Source of the DNA: Daphnia pulex
Lineage: Eukaryota; Arthropoda; Branchiopoda; Diplostraca; Daphniidae
Direction of reading: 5' to 3'
Assembly (NCBI RefSeq): GCF_021134715.1
Contig: NC_060027.1
Location: 1,984,001-2,048,000, forward strand
Length of the DNA stretch: 64,000 bases
Within the stretch, counting starts at the first letter, position 1; every line of letters starts with the position of its first letter. This document shows, piece after piece, positions 34,505-43,262 of this stretch. Made by a program: the position numbers and the translations under genes. The notes below the pieces were generated by a model, which searched no databases, was not told the DNA's origin, and was given only the letters and a program-made list of their open reading frames with translations.

Positions 34505-36117
34505 AAGTCGCTGAATTTCTAGTAAAACGTCTCTGATAATAACCTCGATGGCCGGCTGGTGACACTTCATTTCGACAAACAGTAGGACGTAAGCCAAAAG
34601 AGATGAGGGAAAGGCAGCATTATTTTGCGTCACAGCAAATGGTCTCCTGCTTGCATGAAAGAATAAGAATGTCTTGCTGAAGAGCGGCAGGTAAAGTCGT
34701 CGAGAGAAGTGAGTGATACAGGTTGAGGAATGTTAAGGTCGTGACCGGTTCTTCTTGGGGTAGACAAGCTAACTTGGCTTCGACAATTTTTTCCATCCGG
34801 TTGATGTCTCCGGCGGTACATTTACATTAAGATATCGTTAACAGATATTGAGGTTCAGGAACAATCTATTAATTAAAATTTATTAGACAACCTGAATACT
34901 AGCCAATTAAAACTGTCAACATACCTACAATGGACTCTGAATGGAAGATACCTCAATGTTGTTCTGTTTAATCTTCTCCACCCATTGGCAAGCTGCTAGA
35001 TGGAAGGAGCTGATTGCTATGCATGAGAGGTGTTTAGGAGTGCTTTCATGCGGCTCATGAACCAGTCCATCATGTTGAGAGCATCCAGAAGAACTGCATA
35101 AGGAAGATCATACCAGACTTTCATGCAGCGAAGAACATGAGCAGCTCCATCCCTCATTGCACACATAATTTCACCGCTTTCCTAAAACGCAAACAACAAA
35201 TTACAAATTAGTTTGTATTCTCAATAGAAGAAGCATTACAGAATACTTACTCCTGTATTGCTGGCAGTGTTCGGAACGTCACGGAGTTTTCAGTGACTTA
35301 GAAAAAATTTGCACGTCATACGTCATTTGAAAACCTAACGTCAAAAGTCAAAAAAAAAAAGTCAACGTAACTGCCAAAAAAAATTACGTCACCGTCATGA
35401 CTTAAGTCACAAAATAAGTCATGTATTTTTACGCTATTTGACAGGTGGTTTTTACAAGTTTAAAGCAATTTTTAGAAATATTAACATTTCCAACATTGAA
35501 TCGGACAACTTATTTCTTCTTATTGTTAAAATTAATGCTGCTAAGCTAAAAAGACGCTCTACTGGAGCGCTAGTTGGAATGACAGTATTATATTTTACAA
35601 ACAAAGATTTAATCTGTGGATAATTATCAAGCATTCCTATAGAGGTGTCGCGATCTTTTAAAAATCGGTCTACGGTGAAATTAAAAAAACTAAAGACACC
35701 AGAATCAGTTCACGAATCTTTCTCTATAGTAGTAGACGCCATTGTCATGACTTTTGATGACAACTGATATGTTTTACGAAAATTACAGACGAAAAAATCT
35801 TCCGATCCACGGCATTGTTCGTCAACATTGCCAGATGACGTTTTTATTTTGACTTTTTTTAAGATTCCAAATTTTTTTTCACGTCAAACGTCAACGTAAA
35901 AGTCACGCATAAATTTTATTTCAGTCGCAGTCGACGTATACGTCAAAATTTGACTTAAGTCATGACTTAAGTCAAAATTTGACTTAAGTCAATTGGTGAC
36001 GTTCCTAACACTGATTGCTGGCTGTTGAGTGTTGACAGAAGTTGAAGCTTTGGTTGGAATTTAGCTTCAAGGGCCATGGCTTGTCGTAGACTCTGCACCA
36101 GTGTTGATACATCAGGA
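34505..36117 (-). pseudogene. Cyclin G-like pseudogene, intron-bearing, interrupted by a hAT element
   Basis: Minus-strand pieces with splice sites (36117-35251 minus the hAT insert, 35181-34929, 34865 onward) encode cyclin-box signatures. These are ALEAKFQPKLQLL, then EIMCAMRDGAAHVLRCMKVW, a shifted-frame KHLSCIAISSFHLAA-QWVE, and CTAGDINRMEKIVEAKLACL with EPVTTLTFLNLYHSLL. They match cyclin G (FGYS..LA..LLDRFL; CIAISSFHLAAK; CTAGDINRMEKI). There are frame breaks near 35035 and around 34840, and a stop at 34620 followed by more homologous sequence in another frame. Retained introns show it came from genomic DNA, not from a processed transcript. An intact cyclin G is expected elsewhere. Confidence 0.72.
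35265..36013 (-). mobile_element. hAT-family DNA transposon remnant, non-autonomous (749 bp)
   Basis: The ends are an 18-bp terminal inverted repeat, CAGTGTTCGGAACGTCAC on the left and its near-perfect reverse complement on the right (one mismatch). They are flanked by perfect 8-bp target-site duplications ATTGCTGG at 35257-35264 and 36014-36021, the classic hAT length. Subterminal regions are full of TGACTTAAGTCA and ACGTCA motifs, typical transposase-binding clusters. Inside, the minus strand (35452-35634, extending upstream in frame) encodes the end of a hAT transposase including SAPVERLFS and RRNKLSD, the dimerisation region. The rest of the transposase is missing, so it is an internally deleted copy. 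It landed at the end of a cyclin G-like exon. Confidence 0.93.
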
Positions 36118-36118
36118 C

Positions 36119-36198
36119 TGGTGGAAATATCACATCAGCTATAGCAATATGTCAACATACATGACCCAACATTGCTGTCGTGTCAATAAAGAAAGTTG
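36119..36198 (-). repeat. 80-bp inverted repeat, right copy
   Basis: This is the partner of 33089-33168. Read on the minus strand it follows an RRP42/EXOSC7-like N-terminal exon and runs directly into the first cyclin G-like exon. The left copy runs into an RRP42/EXOSC7-like C-terminal exon instead. The junction at its end (CCACCA) marks a rearrangement point. Confidence 0.85.
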
Positions 36199-36228
36199 AG
36201 ATAAATTAATTGTATCACCTGAAGCATA

Positions 36229-36376
36229 GGATCTTTGTAGGAATTTGCAAATTTCATTTTCCAGATGTTGATGAGTTTGCAAGTCTCAGCCTTGCCGATC
36301 CACTGGCATTGGAAACTAATGTAGTTTCAAGAATTATAGGGTGATAATCCAGCATTGTTCTACCATCACATCGTAA
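36229..36376 (-). pseudogene. Exosome RRP42/EXOSC7-like fragment (N-terminal part)
   Basis: Minus-strand codons read RCDGRTMLDYHPIILETTLV and then SNASGSARLRLANSSTSGK before a stop. This matches the N-terminal RNase PH region of RRP42/RRP45-type exosome subunits (DGR..DYRPI.LET..VSN.SGSARL.L.NT). Homology continues past the stop as KMKFAN, and a donor-like CAG/GTGATA lies near 36229. It complements the C-terminal fragment at 33304 but lies in opposite orientation, with cyclin G sequence downstream. Confidence 0.65.
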
Positions 36377-36379
36377 ATC

Positions 36380-37137
36380 ATCCTTTGATATTTCCAAATT
36401 TGAATTTCGTTAAGTAAGGACAATTTATTTCAATAAGAGACCAACAGAATTTAATTAATAAAGTAGTAAAGGAGTAGTAAGAGGTAGTAAAGGACTCCAT
36501 GATGAATGAATGCTTTTCGGTATATAAAAAACCGTACGGCTTTTGTACCAGCTTTACGTAGTAGGGAAAATAATTTACAATCAAAGGATTATACTACCTA
36601 CATTGATTAGCAGCCAGCCTTGTTTTGTTTTTGAATAGCAGCTAGCCTTGTTTTGTTTTTGAATTCCAATCCAAGGCCGCGTTGAAGTTCGTCGGCCTTG
36701 AATTATGGATTGGCGTCAGAAGCACCTGTCGGGAGAAAAACTAACTAAAAATAAGCGATTCTTTTTTACATTTAAATCACACCAACCCCTTTATCTCAAT
36801 CAAAGCGGGATCACGACGTTGCAATGTAAAAGCATCCCCTCTACAAGACGGTCGCAATTTGAATACCGTGACGAAAACCCCCGCAAATCGCATAAAAGAA
36901 CAATGGAACCCCCCAAACGAAAATCGTTTCCCTATCTCTCCGAGAGAAACAGCGCCACCTCCCAGAGAGAAATCGAGTAAAAAACCCCGAAAACAGCTAT
37001 CGAGCCGTAGAAGAAAGAGACGTCGTCCCCCCGTCCTGAGTGGGAGGTGGGTAGAGTGGGGTCGGGTGGGGTGGGGTGGGGGGTGGGAGGACAGGGTCGT
37101 TTGCCGATAAATCCCTATCGGGAAATTAATTAAAAGA
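36380..37137. other. Right part of the insertion, G-rich edge
   Basis: No gene seen. A unit of about 30 bp (GCAGC(C/T)AGCCTTGTTTTGTTTTTGAAT) is tandemly repeated twice at about 36607-36664. A strongly G-rich stretch with many GGG/GGGG runs lies at 37041-37096, about 40 bp before the ATG of the next gene, and could form a G-quadruplex. Confidence 0.5.
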
Positions 37138-38478
37138 ATGAAATTATTTCTTACTTTTGCATCGATCATCGTTTATTTAAACCTCACAGCGGTAATCCGT
37201 TTCCTGTTACATAGCCTTTAAAAACACTCACGTTAACATTTATTTTCTAATTGTACTTTTTTTAGATGAAGGCCCATCCACATCCGGAAAAGCGTTCAGC
37301 AGCTCTGGAGGGATCGTTCATGAGCGCAGTGCCGATATCACTTACTGGTACCTTACTATTTGAGTTTTAACATCAACTGGTTATTTTAATTATCTATCAA
37401 AATTTCGAATCCTTGTTACATCAAAAGACGATATGCCGCCTGAAATAGAATCTCCCGATTTTCCTCAATTACTGGTATACACATTTTTGTTTGACGCCCT
37501 TCAGCATTGTACTGCCCAAATAATCCATTGAAGTTTTGAATCCTAGTTGAAGTGCATTCCAAACCAAGATTGGACGGCCGTAGAGTCTTGTGAGAAAGAA
37601 ACCGAACTGAAATTGAACATGACTAGAAACGCTATAATGAATAGAAGTCTCCCTTCAAAAGGTACATCGTATTATTTAAATGTCGTGGTTTTTATTGTGA
37701 TTACTCGTGATGTGACTGCTAAATGGACCAATCGCTAACAATGATGGGCTAAACAATTAGAAGACAGAGAAAAACTCGAAGAGGAAGAAAAAAAGTTCCG
37801 CGCGGTAATATGCAATTTTGTCGGTCGTTTGTATTTAGCTATTGATTCACAAATGTAACTGTTTCATTTTCCCTTGTGTCATTTCAGTTTTCTTGCGAAT
37901 GTTTAGTAAAGAAAATGATTTTGGTCAGTAATTTAATTCAGCATTCTTTATTACGTATAGCTAAATGAATTAGATGATTTTAATTTTAATCAGGCGGATG
38001 AAATGACAGGCCAGCTTGACATGGCCGGTTATGAAAAATACTACGAAACTACTTCTCTATCTTCTGAACAAAAGGCATTGGCTGCCGCCGATTTTATTTC
38101 GTGCATGACGGCCAACTTAATCAGACCTTCCCTACCTATCTTCGTTCGATGGACTGAGTCAAGTATTATTATTTCCTAAATTCATTTAACTATCAGTCTA
38201 TCACTTAGATTTCTCTAAATATTTCCTTTTTAAACTGTTGAAAGGCAATGAAGTAATTGGCAACTTGGTCACAGCCAACCATGTTATAGGATGTGACATG
38301 AACTCCTTAATTAAGAATGTAAGATGCTAAAGAGTTAATTCAAATTGCAATCACGCTTACCGTTTTATTCCGATCCGGTCATTTTCAGGGCTGTTCCGAT
38401 GCTTCCGTCAGCACTTCAACTCTGACTTGGATTATGCAAAATCTACAGACCCGCATAGCAAAAGAGATTCTTCAGTAA
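37138..38478 (+). CDS. Secreted Cys-containing protein, tandem copy A (236 aa)
   Basis: Nine exons (37138-37191, 37266-37347, 37428-37474, 37547-37661, 37761-37804, 37888-37923, 37994-38162, 38245-38318, 38389-38478) total 711 nt with no stop. A signal peptide (MKLFLTFASIIVYLNLTA) precedes a mostly helical chain with seven cysteines, all shared with copy B: two in exon 4 (spaced 11), a CEC pair in exon 6, one in exon 7, and two near the end (spaced 9). The FSCECLVKKM segment followed by ISCMTAN faintly recalls arthropod odorant-binding proteins, but the spacing is not canonical. The family is unknown to me. Its upstream region was displaced by the 4.2-kb insertion, so expression may differ from copy B. 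Confidence 0.82.
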
Positions 38479-39089
38479 AATTAGACCTTTGCTGATAGCC
38501 AATTGGTCGGAGATCCATGAATCCAGTACTTTCATTGTTGACTCTGTTTCGTTCCTAATGAATGCAATTAAATAATGCGCTACACAATTATGTCGCATCA
38601 AGAATATGTTATCGGTACAGCCGTGTCAGCAGTAGCAACGGAATATTATTTTTCGTCCTCTAATCGTCGGCGGAAGCGCTAGCTGACAAATCATCTTTTT
38701 TTATCCACATTTATACATTTTTAATTTTTTTGGCAAGTAAAAAAAATCCAGAGATTTACTTAATAAATGGCAAATTCTCACTGGAACAATTGGCGTGAGA
38801 TATCATTAATAACACTACGTACTATATCGAAATATTATAATATTCCTGTACGTGTGGTCGAACATAAAGAAAAACGAAGGGGTGTAAACAGCTTAGAAAT
38901 TTTTTTTTATTAATTAAGTAATTTAGAGAAAATTTGTCTAAGCAAAAATAGCTTAAAAAAGGTGAACGATTTTTTTAATTAATTCCTGTGCAAACAATCA
39001 ACATGTTGATAAAAAAATTCATAGATCAATTAAGCTATTTAAATTTGGAAGTTATGATACATTAAAACATAGCGTTAGCGCAGTCACGT
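38479..39089. repeat. 3' flank of tandem unit A, matching unit B
   Basis: 38490-38830 resembles 41115-41400 in diverged form (shared TTCAGTACTTTCATTG, AATTATGTCGCA and CTCACTGGAACAA-type landmarks). It belongs to the same tandem duplication. No intact gene is seen in this copy. Confidence 0.6.
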
Positions 39090-39315
39090 TAAATTCATCA
39101 TTCTTGCACTTATTATGGCATAATTTGACTAAGTTAAAAGAGACATAAATGCTGAGTAGTACATTTCACATTTCCACAATGCCATTCATGTAGAAAGGGG
39201 CGGGGCTGACAGATTTCTCGTACTTTTCTTCTTTAGCTTTGATCGTATCCTTGAGACTTTTGGGGGTTTGTCCTGGATCATCATTTGTGTGAGTTGTGAA
39301 ACTCGTTTTATTTCT
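39090..39315 (-). pseudogene. imd fragment in tandem unit A
   Basis: 39090-39185 matches the 3' end of the imd gene at 41655-41745 (death-domain end, with stops and indels). It joins directly to a copy of imd exon 1 sequence (39186-39315, matching 42242-42360) without the middle exon or the bulk of the death-domain exon. The start codon region is also gone, replaced by the upstream block of unit B. It is a deleted relic of a second imd copy. Confidence 0.78.
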
Positions 39316-39319
39316 CTGT

Positions 39320-39766
39320 ATTGGTCTGTGCTGTCGTTGAACTTTATGTGAATTTAGATATGCGTAGAACTTCCTCTACTTTTTGTTAGCGGAAAGGCTG
39401 GAGACGGCATGGAAGGTCATCAGTTAATACTATGAAAGTTGGACGATTTTACTGAGTGACAAATTTACAGTTGGAAAACAGGATGGATGGCGTTGGAAGC
39501 TGACAGTGACTGGCAACGTCAATCAATAAAAGGTAAAAGTCTCTTAACTTCCTTCCGTTTTCGCATTTTAACCCGGATGCTCCCGGATGTTGATTTTTAT
39601 GGGTGTAGACCTTATCGGACATGAATCATCGTGTTTCACGACTCTTATTGATCACTAATCGGTACATCTATGCCAGTATAAATCTAAATGCCATCAGTAG
39701 TTTAACCGGAGCCTTCCAGGAAACAAGTTTTCATACGAGCTGGAAGTATAAAATTAAATTTAAAAA
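39320..39766 (+). repeat. Upstream block of tandem unit B (promoter region of copy B)
   Basis: Counterpart of 32400-32857. It contains TATAAATCTAAA at about 39677, followed about 30 bp later by ATCAGTAG, a plausible TATA/initiator pair, then a short 5' UTR to the ATG at 39767. Confidence 0.75.
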
Positions 39767-41102
39767 ATGAAATTATTTCTTACACTTGCATCGGTCGTCG
39801 CTTGTTTCAACCTCACGTTGGTAAACCCATTCCTGTTACAGAGCTTAAGAACACTATCAAGTTTAATTTAATTATACATTTGTATAGCTGAAGGCCTATC
39901 CACAGCCTGAAAATAGTCCAGCAGATCTAGGAGGATTGTTGATCAACGCAGTGCCGACTTCAGTTACTGGTACCTTAAACTATCCGAGTTCTTTTAATTA
40001 ATTTTGATCTTTATCTATCAATATTTCGAATCCGTGTTTTATCAAAAGCCGAAGATATACCGCCTGAAGTATTATCTCCCGAATTTCCTCATTTAGCGGT
40101 ACAGGACAATAGAAATTTACCTCAATTTGTTTGATGCGTTTTAGCGTTGTGTTACACAAATAACCCGCTGAAATTTTGGATTCTAGTTGAAGTGCATTTC
40201 AGAAGACGACTGGAAAACGATCGAGTTTTGTGAGAAAGAAACTGAACTGAAATTGAACATGACTAAACCTACTTTCAAACGTGGCGCTTCAAAAGGTATT
40301 TTCGTATTCTTTAATTATTTTTCGTGGTATTTATTATAATTCGACGTGACTGCTAAAATGGGCAAAATGCTAACGCTGACGGGTCAACAAATAGAGGAAA
40401 TAGACAAATTTTTGGAGGAAGACAAGAAATTCGGCCCGGTAATAGTTTTGTTGGTCCTTTGAAGCTATTGATTCTCAAATGTAACAGCTCGTTTTTCCTT
40501 ATGTCATTTCAGTTTGCTTGCGAATGTTTAGTAAAGATAATGGGTGTGGTCAGTAATTTATTTCAGCATTCTTTAGTATATATAGCTAAATGAATGAGAT
40601 TATTTTCATTTCAATTAGGCTGATGAAATGACAAGCCAGCTTGACATGGCCGGTTATGGAAAATTCTACGAAACTACTTCTCTATCTTCTGAACAGAAGA
40701 CATTGGCTAGCGCCGATTTTATTTCGTGCATGACGGCCAACTTAATCAGACCTTCTTTACCTGTCTTCGTTCGATGGACTGAGTCAAGTATTATGTCCTA
40801 AATTCATTTTAACTATCACTTAGATATCTCTAAATATTTTTCTTTTTACACTGTTGAAAGGCAAGGAAGTTATTGCTGGCAACTTGATCACGGCCAACCA
40901 TGTCATAGCATGTGACCTACACTCCTTGATTAAGAATGTAATATGCTAAACAGTTAATTAAAGTTTCTTGCAATCACGCTACACCGTTTTATTCCGATCC
41001 GGTCATTTTCAGGGCTGTCCCGATACTTCCGTCAGCAATTCAACTCTGGTTTGGTTTTTGCAAAATCTACAGACCCGCATAGCAAAAGAGATTATTCATT
41101 AA
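39767..41102 (+). CDS. Secreted Cys-containing protein, tandem copy B (236 aa)
   Basis: Nine exons (39767-39820, 39888-39969, 40049-40098, 40187-40295, 40395-40438, 40513-40548, 40619-40787, 40861-40937, 41013-41102) total 711 nt, exactly the length of copy A, because three small in-frame indels (exons 3, 4 and 8) cancel out. It has a signal peptide, the same seven cysteines and near-identical exons 7 and 9. Exon 5 is best taken from the ACAAATAG acceptor: the longer alternative would need a non-AG acceptor in both copies, and copy A is closed in that reading. Open frames with conserved cysteines in both copies suggest two functional paralogs. The molecular role is unknown. Confidence 0.83.
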
Positions 41103-41674
41103 AAACAAGGTGGTCGGCGACGGCGATCCATAAATTCAGTACTTTCATTGATGACAACTTTTTCCCTCCTGATGAATTCGATTGCATGCGCTAGCCAATT
41201 ATGTCGCACCAACATCATGTAACGGTATAGCTGTGTCTGCAGCAATATTGTAACGAGATATTTTAGTTTTTCGTCACTCCAATCGTTGGTGAAAGCATAT
41301 AACCTTTTTCTATCCATATTTGATACTATTGTTTGTTTTTTTGGCAAGTAAAAAACTCCAGCGATTTACTCAATAAATGGCAAAATCTGACTGGAACAAC
41401 TGGTGGGAGGTATACTATGACTTTAAATTTCGTCCAAACTCCTAAATGATGGAACATCAGCACAATAAAGAACTTTGAGAACAAGTTACTTAAAAAAAAT
41501 AATAATGTAATTCGAGACAATGTGATTAAACTAATAGCTAAAAAAAAATTAATGATTTTATTAATACAAATCCAACAGTCAACAAGGTAATAAAAAAATT
41601 AACAGCTAAGCCATTTAAATTGGAAGTTATGAGACATTACTGTGTGAACACAGTTGTTAAATTCATCACTCTTG

Positions 41675-42390
41675 TTACTTGTGGCATACTTTGACTTCAG
41701 CTAAAAGAGACATAAATGCCGAGTACATTTCACATTTCCACAATGCTGTGGCCAACATCCCAACAGTTGGGCTGGTGTCACAATGACCTTCCCACATTAG
41801 CAGCATTTGATAGATTACCTCTCTGAAAGGATATTGGTTGGCTTTGAAAGGCTCTTCAAGTTGGTCCATCTGCCCATTAGATAATCCTGCAAGCTCTTTG
41901 CCAAGGAATCTCCAACCGGAGCCAACATGTTTGTCAACAGCTAGTCTGTGAAGGTTGGTGACCTCTTCTCCATTTTCAAATAAAGCTATCAAATTTCAAT
42001 AATATAATCATGTGTCGACTCGGTTAAAAAACATCTGTCACTGTTACCTGTCATCTCTGGGGTGAGATCTGGTTTTGACTCCAAGGGTATCTGAATTTCT
42101 TGGTTTGAATTGTTTCCGATAGACACACTGTTCCCCAAATGCACATTACTGGCATTTTGGATCTGGATGGCACCTACCGCAATTCAAATGATTGTGTTCT
42201 CATCAAATATTTGAAATGCAACATGTCAACAAGTGTTTTTACCATTCAAGTAGAAAGGGGCGGCTGACAGATTTCTCCGATTGACTTTAGCTTTGATCGT
42301 ATCCTTGAGACTTTTGGGAGTTTGTTCTGGATTATCATTTGTGATTGTTGTGAAAGAACTCGTTTTATTTATGTCGCTGTTATTCGCCAT
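41675..42390 (-). CDS. imd: IMD-like death-domain adaptor (194 aa)
   Basis: Three exons (42390-42243, 42173-42048, 41985-41675) total 585 nt. The N-terminal half is polar and contains IQIQNASNVHLGNSVSIG (residues ~51-68), which resembles the cryptic RHIM core used by fly IMD and PGRPs to form amyloid. The C-terminal ~100 residues form a death domain (GWRFLGKELAGLSNGQMDQL, REVIYQMLLMWEG, TVGMLATALWKC). IMD links peptidoglycan receptors to FADD/DREDD and TAK1, and so to Relish, in the antibacterial pathway. Fly IMD has a caspase cleavage site (LEKD/A) near its N-terminus; I see no clear equivalent. This is the intact copy of a duplicated locus. Confidence 0.82.
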
Positions 42391-43262
42391 ACAACTTGCG
42401 TAAATATGACAGCAAAGGGAAACTTGTATCCTGTAGCCTTAGGCGCCTTACGTCATCATTGAAGGCTGACACTTTCACCGGTAGATGGCAGGAAAGCAGC
42501 GAAAGTAATTGAAATTGGAAAATAAATATTAAATGAGAAAAAATCTTGCCAAGAACAATTGCATTTTGATAGACAAGGTAAAGACGTCACAAGAATGTCT
42601 TCCGAGCTATTTAATAAAATCTAAATTATCCCAAATTTCAAAATCTGTTTATGAGTTTCGGCAAACTTGATTGGAACGGTCCAAACGATGGTGACGCATT
42701 AGATTTCTATTCAACGAGAGACTTTCAATTTTTCTACAGGTTGCTGAATCCGATTGAGAATCGTAAAAGCGCGAAATCATAACGCGCAGCGCCAAGAACC
42801 CGTAGACGTCTGAAATTGGTACTACGATCAACGATTCATTGTGACTGGTCTAGACGACAGAATTCGAGGTTTTTTCAGCGTCATTTAACTACTGATTTTT
42901 TGCTGGGCTGATTTCTTTTAAATGACGGTCAGTTGATTGAATTAACTCATTTGACAAGTTTATTGATTGCTTTGTAAAAAGAACTCGAGTCGGTCCACCA
43001 TCATGATTCAATTTCCCGGATCGCCTTGTAAGTTTGTTCTCGTCGAAGACGCAGTTTTTTCCCACTCTTTGCCGACTGGGATTTCTCTCACTTCTCTCCT
43101 TCTGGAAAAGGACTTTATTTGTACCACTGTAGTTTATTTTCCTTTGTATTAGTGTTCACACATGGACTTTCAATCTGTTGGCTATTCCGGGAAATTACAT
43201 CATTTATCCACACATAGTCTGATGTGCTAACTGACTGTTGCCATTCTATTGCAGTTAACACG
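42391..43262. other. Upstream regions of imd (minus) and twin (plus)
   Basis: This is the divergent intergenic region. A twin 5' UTR exon may lie here, because a TTGCAG acceptor precedes the twin ATG by only 8 bp (about 43249-43254), but I cannot place the exon. Confidence 0.45.

Larger units (their letters stand above)
32858..37125. mobile_element. Composite ~4.2-kb insertion in the 5' region of tandem unit A
   Basis: Alignment by eye with unit B breaks at about 32857 and resumes just before the ATG at 37138. Near the two ends lie inverted copies of a 13-base motif, TTTCCCGATAGGG at 32883-32895 and its reverse complement at 37113-37125, which could be short terminal inverted repeats. A further 25 bp of unmatched sequence lies outside the left one, and I see no clear target-site duplication. 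Inside are broken pieces of RRP42/EXOSC7-like and cyclin G-like genes, an 80-bp inverted repeat, a hAT element and, at the right edge, a G-rich tract. The class of the whole insertion is unknown. Confidence 0.55.

Noticed and set aside
33089-36198. Reading the 80-bp inverted repeats as terminal repeats of a 3.1-kb element
   Set aside because: No target-site duplication, and in both places the repeat continues into or out of gene exons as intron sequence, so captured intron copies explain it better.
32883-37125. Calling the 4.2-kb insertion a defined transposon family
   Set aside because: Only a 13-base inverted motif is shared by the ends, left homology to unit B is lost 25 bp outside it, and no target-site duplication is visible.
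40344-40394. Longer exon 5 for secreted protein copy B, starting at 40344
   Set aside because: It would need a non-AG acceptor and is closed in copy A. The ACAAATAG acceptor at 40391-40394 works for both copies.
41099-41347. Minus-strand open frame of 82 codons downstream of imd, ending against the stop of copy B
   Set aside because: The matching stretch in unit A (38480-38740) is full of stops, no splice partner is convincing, and it overlaps a convergent gene end. It is probably imd 3' UTR or intergenic.
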